Source: Atrichornis clamosus | Lineage: Eukaryota > Chordata > Aves > Passeriformes > Menuridae | DNA length: 64,000 bases | Reading direction: 5' to 3' | NCBI GenBank assembly: GCA_013400975.1 | Contig: WBMZ01014039.1 | Coordinates: 1 to 64,000, forward strand | In this document: piece by piece, positions 47,897-61,200 of the stretch | Layout of the letters: each line of letters begins with the position of its first letter | Position numbering within the stretch: position 1 is the first letter of the stretch | Made by a program: the position numbers and the translations under genes | The notes under the pieces: generated by a model | What the model was told of the DNA's origin: nothing | What the model saw: only the letters and a program-made list of their open reading frames with translations | Database searches by the model: none

Positions 47897-50600
47897 CTTC
47901 GTGAAATTATATACAGTAGACGCAATCAAGAGACCAAACAGATTTCTCCAGAATGTTTTCTAGACAATTTGGACCAGCATAAAGCATAGGTCATGGCTTA
48001 TCTTCTTATCTCTTTACCTTTCATTGAACACATCCAACCTCACTTCTCCCCTAAAGTAGTTCCCCATCAGTAATACATACTACATGTTGATGCAGCAGGG
48101 AAGGTCTATGTACAAGAAAGAGTTCTTGGAGGATGTAGCTCCAGTGTGAGAAGACTTTCATAGTCTTAGGAAGAAAGAGATAGAACTGCTGGCTGCAGCT
48201 CACTCACCGCTCCCTTCCAAAGCAATAAGGCATTTTCCAGGGCACAGGTAAGTGCTCCAACCTTCCTACCCCAAGGGAAGAGAATTAGCTTAATGTACCT
48301 TGCTGATTCCACACAACAGACTGGGAAGCCTCAGCTGCCAGGGGAATGAAAAGTAGATTTGAAGGACTGAAAAAAACAAAACACATACACACACACGAAA
48401 CCTCAAACACAAACTCCCCAAAACAAACTAACAAAAAACCTGAAAAAGCAGTTTTGCAATTTACAAAGACATTAAATATTCCAACTTCACCCCTCAAATG
48501 TAGGTGTAGAGAATGGAAGAATAGACACAAATTTATCTTTTTGTTCCCAGAAGCAAATTGCTGCTGTGGCTTAGGAAAAATAGGACCTTTTCCTAAGTCT
48601 GTGATGATTTATTTAGCTTTGAATCTTGTAAATGTCAGCACATTTACTCTGTGCTCCTGGCAAAACTACACCTTCTTCCTTCAGGTATTTTGCTTCCTAC
48701 AGAATATCAAGCAATTAACATCAGGTGACGTAGCAGCCTGAGGGCTAGGAGCCATAAAAAATCCCAATGGGGACTGGAAAGGCTTGGGTTTCTCTAGCCA
48801 GGGCCCATCCCACAGCATAAGGCACCTCCGTAGGGGTGGGCTGAGATCAAGCCAGGTATTCAACATGCAGGTCAAGGTGAAGGGCATCCATGGCTAGATA
48901 TGTCTGTGGTGGAGCTGGAGATCAGCAGTCCTAAGCATAATTCAGGAAGGGTATGAAAATCAGGACTGAGCTAAAACAGGGCCCATGAGCAGCTCCAGGT
49001 GAGGCTGGTCAGGGCCATTAACGCAGGCAGCAAGACAAGGAACCTCCCAGAAAGACTTAGCAAATGCAACCCCTCCCCTTGATCTATACTGATTAGTCAC
49101 ATCTGGTAGGATCAGATAAGTAAATGCATTAACACAGTGAAGTTATTAGATTGATAAAAAGAAAGTCATTGCCTAAATTTAAAATTCCTTCTTTATAAAT
49201 GGTCTACTCTCACCATGTTACACTTTCACATGGTAAAACAGTTACTGTGCATACACAATCCATAATATCATGTTTTTTTAGTTCTCCCTCATGTTTGCCA
49301 CTTTTTCCCAACAGTGGTCAAGAATAAAGTCACAGCCTGAGCTGTGTCCATGGAAAGATGATCATTCAGGCAGAAATAATAAGGGAAAAAAACCCTCATT
49401 ATAGATCTGACCTCTCATGTACTTGGGAAACTTTTTGCAATCAATGTCTTCAGCTACACACAATTTACTACAACATGATACATCTGGCAAGTAAAACTGA
49501 CCCTTGGCAATGGCCATTACTCTTCACACATCACTTCAAGTGATACTATCACATTCCCCACAGGTAAGGCAACTGTGATTTCACACTGAATTACATTGAA
49601 ACTTACAGAAGTGGGATTTGCTGCAGGCAAAACTTGCAACAAACCACAAAGTGCAGCAGTTTCCACAGAATGTAACACAAAATGAGAATTTTCTTGCAGT
49701 GAGGAAAAGAGACAAGGAGAAAGCCGGTGGGGGTGGGTGTTTTTTTATTTTTGTTTTGTTTGTTTAGGTTTTTTTGCAGACACACACAGTTTTGAGAGGC
49801 AGGGATCATGTCCTGCCCCTATACTTGTGGAAACCTGTCTGGCTGAACACATTATGAAGCCTATGTTTAGCTGGATACATAAGCAAGGCATATCCAGCAG
49901 GATACCTGTTTCCTTTTTCTTTTTTTTTTCAGAGGTTTTCAGCAGAATGTATTATTTTGCTTAATATTCATAATAAAATTAATTCACTAAGTAACTTGCA
50001 TGCATAAGGAGATGCAGCTGGGCAATGCTATATCTTCCATTTAGCTTAATAATACATTACACAACCATACAGCACAGCCTTAGAAAAAGAAAGAATGGGT
50101 TAGGTCCAGTGCAACATGGACATCTGAAATTCTCCTAACAAAACCATTAATTCTGCCATAATGTCCAAGTAAAAAATATATTCATGGCTCAAGACCTGTG
50201 TCACTCATAAGGATGCTACAGTTTTATCAGCAAACAAGAACAAATTCAAAAGAATGCACAAACCTGCTCCTGGGTTAAAAGCAGTTTTTGTTAGATGGGA
50301 ACGAGACAGGCAGAGAGTTGAATTATGGTACAATGTTCCGTTTCAAAGATCTTTGTCCTTGAACAAACAGCACCAGCCATAGGTAAAGACTAGTATTAGA
50401 TTTAAAGACATGAGATTCTGATCTAATAATGCAATTACAGTGTGGGGTTTAGGGTTTTTTCTTATTTAAATAAGAAGATAGAAATGAAGTAATTAAAAAA
50501 ATCCCAAGAGAAACCTTGACCTGCTAATGTTGACTGTGGACCTCAGGCAGCAAAACAGTGACCCTTAGTCCAGGCATGGTGACTCTGACAGTCAGTGACT
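47897..50600. other. intergenic region before CNRIP1
   Basis: No gene recognised; AT-rich sequence with homopolymer and A/C-rich stretches (for example 48365-48440). Confidence 0.5.
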
Positions 50601-50790
50601 CTCAGTACAGCCATGGTGACTCAACAAAACCTTTTGCTACACAGGGAGAGAGAAGAGACAGAAAAACACGTCTTTGCTGTCCGCCCTGCCCTCCCTCTCG
50701 GGCAGCTCTGGCTCCTCCGTGCCGCCAAGCAGATATTTCAACCCACCCCAGAGGGCTCGACCAGCCCTCGGGAGGCGTTTCCCAGGTGGG

Positions 50791-50905
50791 GGGTCGGAGG
50801 GTGATTTAGGGGGGCTTCCCTCGGGCGGAAGGATCGGAGAGTGATTTGTGGGAGCTCCCCCGGGTGAGGGGATCGGAGGGTGATTTGGTGGGCTCCCCTC
50901 GGCCA
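50791..50905. repeat. three-copy minisatellite, 39-40 bp unit
   Basis: The motif TCGGAG(G/A)GTGATTT recurs at 50794, 50834 and 50873, each followed by a G-rich and then CTCCC-rich part. The copies are imperfect. It lies about 450 bp upstream of the CNRIP1 ATG. Confidence 0.85.
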
Positions 50906-51352
50906 GGACTCCGCGCAAGAGCCCCCGGGGCGCTCCCTGCCCACACCGCTGTCCGCGCCCGTGGTGCTGAACACCGGCGCCCGGCCCGGGCCCCTCGCAT
51001 TTCCTCCGGGACGAACAACGGGATTAAGGCTGCAGTAATCGGGGCCGGATTAACTCCCTGGAAACCGACTGCAATCTGAGAAGCTGCAAATGTCTCCCAA
51101 ACCGGGATATGGGGCGGGGTGATGGGGAGAGACATCCACCACCCAGATGCTGCGCCGCGACTAGTGGGAGGTAAAAAAAAATCAAGTATCTCATCCGCTG
51201 CTTTTGGGAAGGGTTGGGCTGGCTGAGATTCGGCAGCCCCTCCTCTTCCTCCTTCCTCCTCCTCTTCCTCTCCATCGCTCCTGGCCAGTCGCCTTTCCGC
51301 GGAGGGGGCGAGACGCGCACAGAGCCCACAGGCCCCCCCCCGGCCGCAAGCG

Positions 51353-51531
51353 ATGGGCGACATCCCCGGCCTCGTGAAAATCAGCGTCTCCCTCAAAATC
51401 CAGCCCAACGACGGCGCCGTGTATTTCAAGGTGGACGGGCAACGCTTCGGCCAGAACCGCACCATCAAGCTGCTAACTGGGGCCAAGTACAAGATCGAGG
51501 TGTCCCTCCGGCCCGGCACCGTCCAGGCCAC
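51353..51531 (+). CDS. CNRIP1: CNRIP1 exon 1
   Basis: 59 codons plus two bases, in the CpG island, ending GTCCAGGCCAC at the consensus donor GTAAGTG. Confidence 0.96.
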
Positions 51532-54500
51532 GTAAGTGCGGCCGCCCTCCTCAGGGCGGCTCCCCCGGCCCTCCCCTCCCTTCCCAGTGCTTTATTTTTA
51601 GAGGTTTAATGTTTTTTCCTGGCAGGCTGACAGCGCGGGGTTTCCATGATTTCTCCCTCCCGTCTTTTTGCTTTTGTGGCCCCGTTTCTGGGTCTTTGGC
51701 CAGCTGTTCCCAGTGCTCTGCCTGGCTGGCTCGGGAAGGAGGCCACGTTTGGGAGTCGTTGCCTTCCCTCTCCCTCCCCACCTTCTCCCAGAGCTTTTTC
51801 AAGCCTAGCTCCTTTTCTCCCTCCTTCCCCGTGGTTTTCACTGGAGAAAGAAGCCCCTCCTACACCATGTCCAAAGCTTGCTGCGGCATGGCAAAGCAGG
51901 TACTGGGACCAGATGCAGAACCAGCTCTGGGTGGAGGGGCAGCCCTGTAGAAGAGATTCAACTAACCGCTTCCCAGCTACTCAAAATCAGATCTCTTCTG
52001 CATCTCCTTGCTACTCCTTCCCTGCGTGACTGCAGAGCCCTGACATATTTCAGGAGCCCCAGTGAGTCAGGGCAATTCAGGGCTGAAAGGCTGGATCCTG
52101 TCTCTTTGTAGGACAATGGGCATCGGGGGTGTCAACGTCCCACTGGAAGAGAAATCACGGGATGCACAAGTGGCCTCTTACACAGGGATCTATGACACAG
52201 AAGGGGTGCCCCATACCAAGAGTGGGGAGAGACAGCCCATCCAAGTCAACATGCAGGTACGTGGTTCTTCAAGCCTGAGAGAACAAGGGAGGGCAGCAGT
52301 GGGTCAACTCCCACAGAGAGTGTGGTGAAATATTCCAGGGCAAAGTCTGATCACAGCGGCTGCCTTCGTCTTTCCTTTGTGTCAGTAAGGCCACTGACCA
52401 GAACACAACTGGAAAATACAAGTCCTGCTTCCTTCTCTCCCAGGAGAGCAGCAAGGGCCAGGAAGAAGTAGGAGGTTTTCTGCTGACCAGCAAAGCCCTT
52501 TGGGGTGCTGCAGCAGAAAGAATTGTGAGCTGAACCTCCCACCTCTTCTTCGGGACATATTATATACATGAGGCAACTCCCACCAAGGTTCTTGACTAGA
52601 AATCCAATCTGTTGGCATACAGGGGTCCTTTTTTGCCTGCCAGCACTACCAGGCTTTTTTGGTGCAGCGCATGCCCCAGGCACAAGGGGTGACTGCTCTC
52701 CCCTTCCACCTGTCACCTTCAGGATGCCTGAGGACCTGCCAGAGACTGACAGCATGTTTGAGAACAATCCCCCAAGGCTGTTTTCTCTCTTTTCCCATAT
52801 GCTTCCCTTATCTGCATCCACAAACCTAAGTTCTTATTTAAGTGGTTTCTCACGCCAATCTTCAAGAGAGGTTCCATGGCCTCAAAGTGAGATGACAAAA
52901 GCTCCAGCCCACAAGGCAGCAGAGCTGACAGAAGACAGGAAGAGCAGCAGGCAGATTTCCACAGCACTCTTGGGATGCTCAGTGTGCAGGGGGAGATTTG
53001 TTTTGGCTTTTGTTTGGTGGTTTGTTTTTTCCCCTCTTGTGATTACAGTTGTGAGGGATTCCTGCTGTTTATTCCATATCTTCTATACCAAAAAGAGGAA
53101 TCAGGGCATTAAGCAATCTTCATTTGAAGCTCTCTTAATGGTCTGTTCCAGTTTATACAAGTTTAGGACCTTGCCAAGCCCACCAAATTTCAGCATTTTC
53201 TCACATTTGCTTACTGCACACAAGATTTCATATTGATCTTCAGTAATCTTTTTTCTGGAATCGTCATTTAGCATAGTAATTCCCTTCTGAATAAGAATTG
53301 TAACATCTCCTTTTGGTGTTTCTAATAATTACAGTGTGCCTAACTTAATTTTGGACACCCACATCACAGTTAACAGTTACTATTTCATAATCTTAGCTTA
53401 ATAAGACTAATATGGAGTATTACATTAATCATTTTTCTATACAGCCACCTCCTTTTAACACTCAAGAAAACCAAACACAGTATTATTTCACAACGAGCTG
53501 AACATGGCTGCTGGATGCCACTGTTGAGCATTGTAGTTGTTTTTCACACTGTCCTTATACTAGAAGGACGAAGGACAGCATTCTCAAAAAACCATCTGCT
53601 TTGACTAAGGCATCCCTGTTTTGTTGTCATCTTTACCCTGAAGTGCAGTACTGATGTGAACTCTGAAAATCTGGAAGTTTAACTTTTCTTACAGAGAAAA
53701 CCAGGTCAAATCACAAATGAAATGTAAGAAGGGTCTGATTCTCAGATACAAACTCTGAGATTTTTTTTGCAGCATCAGAATGAGTAGCCACAATATTTGC
53801 CCTAAGAGTTGCTTTTACAGATCAAATCCTGGGATATTAACCATGAAGCTAATAGGATTTTCAAGCATTAAGCAGTTCCTCAATCCCTTTTAGGAACTGA
53901 TCTTGATAGATAGGTTCCTCAGTACAGACTTAGATGCCCACAATTGTTACTTTTAAGTATTAAATACAGGCAACTCAACAGGGATTTACATGTTTAACTC
54001 ATCATTTAGCTGCTTAGCTAAGCAGAGCTGTAACAGATTTAGGGAACCAGCCTCAGATACCCCAGTCTGAAAACTGCTTTGGATACCTACTTCCTGAATC
54101 TTCAAAACTGGGCTTATTGCAAACAGCTTTACATTTTCTTATTTCCTTCAACTATGAGGAACTTCTGCCTCCACTTCCTTTTCTAGAGCAGACAGAATCC
54201 TGATGCATTCCACAGTGGTAAGAACACTATTTAAGGCATAAAAACTGAATTCACATTAGAAATAGATTGTGAGGTCAATCCAGCAGTCACAAAAACTGGT
54301 CTGATACTGCCAATTCAGTGCTTGAATGACTGAAGGTCCATAGAGATCCATAAGAATTTATTTCCTATCTGCTTTAAAACTTTAAATAAATAATTTTTTA
54401 CGTTACTGCTTTAACTGGCTAGTAAGACATCTGATCCATGACAGCCGGAGTTTATACATGTTAAACAGCAATCCTGTTTCTGAATTCCAGCATCTGAGGG

Positions 54501-57021
54501 TTTGTTTCTGTTACCTGATTGCTCAATCATGTGCACTATCCAGAAACTGTTAAAACTGTCTGAAAAATGGTGTAAACTTAGAAGCCTGTCTTTGGGACTC
54601 ATTTTATTCTTGGTCAGACTAGTCTAAGATTGAATAAAGAAGCTAGAACCCTATTCCAAGTAATAAATAGCTATCAAATCATCCCAACATGCAAATTCAG
54701 AGGAAGTGATTAAATAACGATTTACTCCTATAGCACAAGATGACAGAGAAGAGTAGACAGGGAAATATACTTGACCTGAAGCCTGGCCTGCAAAGAGTAG
54801 GGCCATCCTTTCTCCCTGGTGATGCCTATATCCAAGCCCAGTGCAGTAGCCAAGATTCATGTGCAGGAGCAAATGGGAATTCAGAGGAACTCTGAGAATG
54901 CAGAATGTTCATTACACCACAGACCTTCTGCATCTGCTAAGTACTGGGCTGGAGGAGGCACATGGTAGTAGAAAAGCTCTGCAATTAATTCCTTCCCTCT
55001 CCTAGAAATCCACAGCAGTCAAACTACTCAGGGTAGCTCAGCAAACTGGGTCGTAGAAGGAAGATGAGATTTGCTTTCTTCATCTTTTTGAAATTCAGAT
55101 TCTTCATACATGAATGAAATGAAATGCTGCTCTTGTGTCATATCACCTTCTACCAAATGTTCTTAGAAATGTCTTTTCTCCCTTAGTTTCCATATTGGGG
55201 GTAGCTGCTGCTCCTCTCTGACAATTTTTGTGTACTGTGCACAGTAATATCCAATGTGCTTAACCTTTACTATCTTGCATTATGAGTGTATCAGGACTAC
55301 TGCCAAAGATGATTGATTTTAAAAAGTCCTTACTTAAGATTTTAGTTGCTGGGAGAGATAAAATAGCCTGTACATCTGATTTGTAGTCAAAGGAAGCGGC
55401 AGAAATATTCCTGTTACTCCTGTAAGGTAACACTTGGAACCAGAGCCAAATAAATCCCTTCCACTTAGAGCACACAGCAACTCCTGCTGTTGTCAAGGCT
55501 AAATTTAACTTACCACAGTGGGCTGAGGGAAGGTTTAAAGTAACATCCATTACACACCAGCAGCTTACAAAGCACATCTTGAATTAAAAAACAACCAAAT
55601 GTCTCCTTCTGAGAAATGTGGATACAGAAGGCTCTGCTTGTAAATCAGGAAGACTTTCTCTGTAAAAGGAGATTCATACTGACTTTGCAAGTGGGATTAT
55701 AGCAGGCAGATGATCAAAGATCAGCTCTCAGGCACATGATGGGAATGGAAAACAGTCAAGTGAAGAAGCTGTCATTAAAGTGAGTGATGGAAATACTTAA
55801 AGGGAAAAAATACTGAAGAATAATGTTATTCAGTAGCACTGAATTCACTATCTAGTATCTCCTAATAAGTAACACAACCAACAAACCATACTACTGGGAC
55901 CAATGGCAATACATACAGGCTTCACATCCGCACTTCAGGTTCTCTGCAATGTCCCAAGGCATAGAAACTCAAATTTTCCATCACTATTAAAATTGAAATC
56001 AAAATCTATCCTTGAAAGTGTTCTACAGGTGTCCAGCAGTGGCTTAAAGAAAAAAACTCCTTTATTTTACAGAACTTACTGTATTCATAGTCTCATTCAC
56101 TTCAAAACTGCAAGCACAGACAATTTAAAGTCAACATCTCACCTACTTCTTCACTGTATTAGACACTTATCTGCTAAACATGCTGATTATTGCTTTCTTA
56201 GATCCTGTTACTCAGCTGCACTGTCACAGTCCAACTAGCAGTTACAGATATGCACAAAGAACTTCTTGCATAAGTCTCATGTAAAATGTGGAATAGAATC
56301 CAGGGAAGGAGTTAGTGGTGCAAGAGCAGCACATCTCAGTCAAGGACTTGCAAACACAAGGCTCCAAAATGCAGACACATTAAAGGTTTCAGATTGAGCA
56401 AAAGAAGGAATCTTCCCAATTCTAACTGCAGCCTCTAGGTATGGTATAAAGCTAAAGTGATGGTCTGTATCACTGCAGATCACTGGTACATGATCTACAG
56501 TATATACAAGCTACTTTGTGGTCATTGAGACAACTGCTGTGTCATCTTAAGAAAGATTGATTTGATTCTTGCTGTTAGTAACATCTATATGGGAACTTGA
56601 ATATTTTTACTCACTCGCCCTTCCCAGGTAGGAGTGCAAGAGGACAGTACATGAAGAATCTGATCCTTCATGTTTTATATATAGCTAAGCATAAAAGACT
56701 TTCAGATGGCTAGAGCGGGTTTTACAGATCTTTAGTTTATTGATCTGAGGAACAATAATCCTTATGCCAGGTATTTTATGTTGTGCAGTTTCAACAGTGG
56801 AGAGAAACTAACAAAATAATCAGCTTTCTAACACTTGTCTTCCCTCTTCCTCACAGTTTAACGACATTGGCGTTTTTGAAACAGTCTGGCAAGTCAAATT
56901 CTACAACTACCACAAACGGGATCATTGCCAATGGGGAAACAGCTTTGGCAGCATTGAGTATGAATGCAAACCAAATGAAACGCGCAGTCTCATGTGGATC
57001 AATAAAGAGACCTTCCACTGA
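51353..57021 (+). CDS. CNRIP1: CNRIP1, cannabinoid receptor interacting protein 1 (three exons, complete)
   Basis: CNRIP1 is a small cytosolic protein that binds the C-terminal tail of the CB1 cannabinoid receptor and modulates its signalling; it is strongly expressed in brain. Exons 51353-51531, 52112-52256 and 56857-57021 join with agreeing phases to give 162 residues (human 164). Diagnostic stretches: [60 protein letters not shown], then [20 protein letters not shown] and [20 protein letters not shown]. The ATG has G at -3 and +4. The segment around the exon 1/2 junction ([20 protein letters not shown]) differs most from the human protein. It lies divergent to PLEK, as in mammals. Confidence 0.97.
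52112..52256 (+). CDS. CNRIP1: CNRIP1 exon 2
   Basis: Acceptor TGTCTCTTTGTAG and donor CAG|GTACGT. 145 nt, encoding [20 protein letters not shown] and the conserved [20 protein letters not shown]. Confidence 0.96.
56857..57021 (+). CDS. CNRIP1: CNRIP1 exon 3
   Basis: Acceptor TTCCCTCTTCCTCACAG; 54 codons and TGA at 57019-57021. The most conserved part of the protein, including [20 protein letters not shown]. Confidence 0.97.
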   Translation, partial: FNDIGVFETVWQVKFYNYHKRDHCQWGNSFGSIEYECKPNETRSLMWINKETFH

Positions 57022-57716
57022 AGACATGGGAAACCAATATTGCTGGACAATCTCCCTAAAGAAAAATCTACCTTTTTAAACCAGCAGAAAGCCTTAAAGG
57101 CATACTGTAATGTTGCTTTATCCATAAGGTTTCAACAACTACATTGTATATATATGTGGTGCCACTAAAATATTTGCCTATTACTGTATTTTAAGTTTAC
57201 CATGGCATCTGCAACATTCTTTATCTGTCACCCTGAGAATACTGAAAAGTTCATGGTAAAGGATATCTGGTAGCTGGGTAGGAAGTCATACCATCATAAT
57301 ACTGTTAAGTATTTGGATTATTCCCACTAGCTGTAACAACTTTTGTGAAGTGTTTTGCTTTATTGCTTAGAATTTGCATCAACATCACATTGGTGATTTC
57401 TGTATTTACATTTGTGTTTGCTCCTAAATCGGTGTGTTCCTTCAAGCATTTTGGTGTACAGTCATCCCTGTGGACAGCAAAAAAATTCAAAATACGGTTA
57501 TTTGTAGTTTTAGCTAAATGGCAGCTAATGCACTGTTGGTATTGTGTTTTCATACCAAGGGATTTGGGAACTCATTCTCCCTTTTGTTAAGTGCTGTAAG
57601 ATATTGTGTGAAGTTTGCTAACTTACCAAATCTCTCAAAATAGGATTCTTTGTTGTTAAGTTTCCCAGTCTCTGAAATAGCATAGAAAATGGTATAAAAC
57701 ATGATGAAGGAAGAGC

Positions 57717-57722
57717 AATAAA
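57717..57722 (+). terminator. CNRIP1: proximal CNRIP1 polyadenylation hexamer
   Basis: AATAAA about 700 bp after the stop codon; a possible shorter 3' end. Confidence 0.4.
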
Positions 57723-58269
57723 TCAGTTGTGGTATCGAAGATATCTAACAACATCTATCTTAAGATCATACAGTATTCTTGAGAGAAAAAGCAGCCATAG
57801 TTAATTTAGTTCTTAGAGTAAGGGTTCTGATATTAACCTCCATTTTTGTTTTAATGGCACATTGCTCAAGTCAGTTAAATCCTAAAAATCAACATTTTCA
57901 AGACTGACCACTGTATTATACCAAAATTGACAGGATTTGTGACCAACAAACACTCAGCAGTGTGATGGTGCAGATCCCAGTGCATGTTTATACATGCACT
58001 GCACTCTTTCAGATAAAGATAAGCATGTAAGCATTTGCATGGTTATAACTAAAGGTGCTACATAAACACTAGATCAGTGTTTAACACGGACAGACAACAC
58101 AAACAAATCTTTTCTTTCAGTTAAGGAAGGGAAGCAAGGAAACAATTACACTTGTCCCATCCCCAACTTGGGTTGAAGTAAGCTGTCAGTTCTTGCATAT
58201 CTGTTATTCCCTTTGTGAATAATTTGTAAATTGTGTATGTAAATGGTAACCATGACTTTTGATCTTTGT

Positions 58270-58275
58270 AATAAA
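58270..58275 (+). terminator. CNRIP1: distal CNRIP1 polyadenylation hexamer
   Basis: AATAAA about 1.25 kb after the stop codon in GTAATAAAGTACTT. The A/T-rich region before it looks like a continuous 3' untranslated region. Confidence 0.5.
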
Positions 58276-61200
58276 GTACTTAAGCAATTTATTCTCTACT
58301 ATGGCCATCTAAATTAGCTAAAAACACTGTATAAAAAAAGGCGGTGGCTTTAGAGACAGCAGAGGGAATATAGCCAGTGCTTTCTGAGAATGCAATCCAA
58401 AGTACCTCTTGTTCTTCACCCACAGCTACTGTTTCTAGGAAACACAGATCCAGTGTGCTAAAATGCAGATGGTTAATGTGATAACACTCAGTAGAACTGA
58501 GTTGCACTAATAAAGTTCGGAAAATAAAGATTTAGGATAGGATTGAATTAGCAAAGAAATCTTTTCTTCCACTGAATTATTAAACAAAATGCTTGACTGG
58601 TTGCAGATTTCTACAGCCAAAAGAACCTGACAGTAGCACTGATGTAACACACCACTGGAATGGTAAGCTAGCCAGCTGCATCCCCATTTCAAGGCAACAT
58701 TACACAGGCAAATTTTACTGAAATTAGATTCTAGAAATAATCTACATTAACTTCCTTCCTATACTTTTCCTAGAAAGAATTCTTCAAAATAAAAAACTGA
58801 CCAAATTGAAATGGAATCTGCACTTCAGACACAAGTGTTATTGCCAGCACTTTAGCAGAAGTTTCCAGATAGCATGCTTTAATGATTCCAGACTTCCAGA
58901 CATGAATCAGTTTTATCCCTGCATTGTTAGAAAAGTGATTTTATTCTGCAGCAACTGGCATACTTTGGTTTATTTTGTTTGTACATGTGAACAGATTTGT
59001 ACACTGGAACACTGGAAAGAAATATATATGACACACAAATGAACAGAGAAACTTCTGTCCTAGTTAAATGAAAACATGTAAGACCCACAGTATCCTAGCT
59101 CTCCAGCATTTAAGAAATGCTGCAATGAATACATCCAGCCTATCCTGGCACAGGAGGGTTGTTATTCTCAGCTAGCTGGAAGTACACCCTTCCCAAGGGA
59201 AATACTCATGCCCATATTAATGCCAAATAGGGCATGTCTTTTCTTACATCCTAGCAGGTCCTGTAGCAATTCAGTTCAGAGGGTGATCAAGAAAAAGTCT
59301 GCAGATGGAGTGAGTTGCTTTTAAAAGAAAGGAGAAAACAGCAAGAGCAACTATCTTACAGCACCCATATCCTGAGACTGAACATTGCTGCCCTTTCACA
59401 GCCCTTTCACAAACAACAGCAGGGATAGAAAGGATGAGAACTGGTTAATGGCTTATCTGGGAAAGGTGTGAATGGGACTTACCAGTTGTTATATCCTTCT
59501 CCCCTAGATGAGGTTTAAGTGTACAGAAATGTGATTTGCATTATTCTTAAACAGAACATAATTCACATGGTGTTTGTTGAGTATCCATACCACCAGCTCT
59601 GATACTCCTCCACACGTGTAAAGCAAAATAGTCCCATCAAATTCCCCTTGCTCATCAAGTGCTTTGCTAACAAAGTAAATGTTTGCTCCTAGTAAAGGAG
59701 ACCCAAGACGTCAGCAGTTCCCTGGAAAGTAATGTTTTGAATTTCTTTCACCCAGGACAACTCTGTTAAATATTCATAAAGCTTGAGTCACTAAAAAACT
59801 GTTGCTGTGACAGTTTGATGCATTATTCAATCAGCAGCATTTAATCTCCAGACAAGTTTGTTCTTTACACAGCTTTTTCTAACTAATATTTCCATTTTTA
59901 TAGAGAACTCCAAAATTCAGGACACAATACACCAGGATTAAATAGATATATGTCAGAAAATGATGACAATGTGTCAATCCAGTTGAAACCACAAAGCATT
60001 CATACCTGGAGGTTTTATACATGAGAGACTTCAAGATTTTTGTCATGAAGTGTCCAGCTGTCATTTCCATAAGAAAAATTGAAACAAATATTCCAAATCT
60101 TTGTGTCACTTTTTCATCTATATTTAGAGATAGCAGTTAGCACTTTCAGACTGCTGAGTAACGGGATTCAAAAGCAAGTTATTAGTCATGATAACTACAG
60201 TTGTGGTCCTGCATAGGGCTTGTTTTAGATCATCAGATTTTTCACAGGGCTTTGTGTTTACTGCAGCTACTACTGGCTTTGGAATCTCCTACCATCTGAC
60301 TGTATATGAAATAGAAATAATACAACTCAAGTCTCCACATTCTACTTTCACATGGTAGGGAGGTTTTACTGGCTTCTGCTGAAGCTCTGTCCACTAGTTT
60401 GCAGATGCAGTGGCCCTTAGTGATTCTAGACTAGCAAAGAATCAGAAGACCTCATTTATAATATTCTTTGTCTAAAAGATGTGAACAGAACTTCTATACA
60501 ACAAAGATATAAGTTTTGTAATACAAGGCTTTTGCATGCCAGCAGAGGTTCTTTCCTACTTGGTTAAGAGCACCACCCTCACTTGCTATGTAAGATTTTG
60601 ATGCATGTGTTGTGTTCCATTCTTCTAAAGTCTCCATGCAAAGTTTTGATTAAATAAGGATGTGGCATGTTTTAAATGCCTCTAACCTCTTTCTAAAATC
60701 TGAAACAAATGCTGTGACCTTCAGGATTCAAAGCAGTGAGCATTGCCTTAATAGCTACGTCAACCCTGAAGCACAAAGTAGCAATATGATGAGTCTTACA
60801 ACATTCATCTTTTCCCTTAGCTCTGCAAAGCTCACAAGCGATGACTGCAAAGTCCCCTCAGTGCAGCTAATCCAGATCTTTGGCCAGGAGAGACAGGCAC
60901 TCCTGCCCATGGGCCTTCTCTGCTGCATGCTTGGCAGCTTTCACCAGCATTCCTTGGACTGCTTCCTTTTCCCCCTCTTCCTGATACCAGGATTTAAGGC
61001 TTCAAATTCCTGTAAGCCTTGGCTTTCAGCCTTAGGAAAACAAGGCTGCATCAAGCCAGGAAGAGACAAACCAGTCCTCTCTGCATTGTTTCTCGGTTTC
61101 TACCATAAGGTTTTGTGAGTTCTCCCACTGCAATCGTTGGAGTTTCTAATCTTTTGACCCACAGTAAATTGCACCACTCAGGTACGAGCACATAGACATC

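Larger units (their letters stand above)
50650..51620. promoter_or_regulatory. CNRIP1: CpG island and promoter of CNRIP1
   Basis: A sharp rise in G+C and CpG begins near 50680 and continues through CNRIP1 exon 1. No TATA box is seen. Such islands are typical of broadly active vertebrate promoters. A 40-bp minisatellite sits inside it. Confidence 0.75.

Noticed and set aside
50806..51531. 241-codon minus-strand open frame over CNRIP1 exon 1
   Set aside because: Shadow of the CpG island, minisatellite and the real exon; repetitive Pro/Ser composition.
52568..53236. 222-codon open frame in CNRIP1 intron 2
   Set aside because: Lies in an intron of a well-supported gene and shows no known domain; Pro/Ser-rich then Phe/Val-rich composition looks random.
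60660..61118. 152-codon open frame on the plus strand
   Set aside because: Start is not convincing, no family recognised and no upstream promoter signal; treated as chance.
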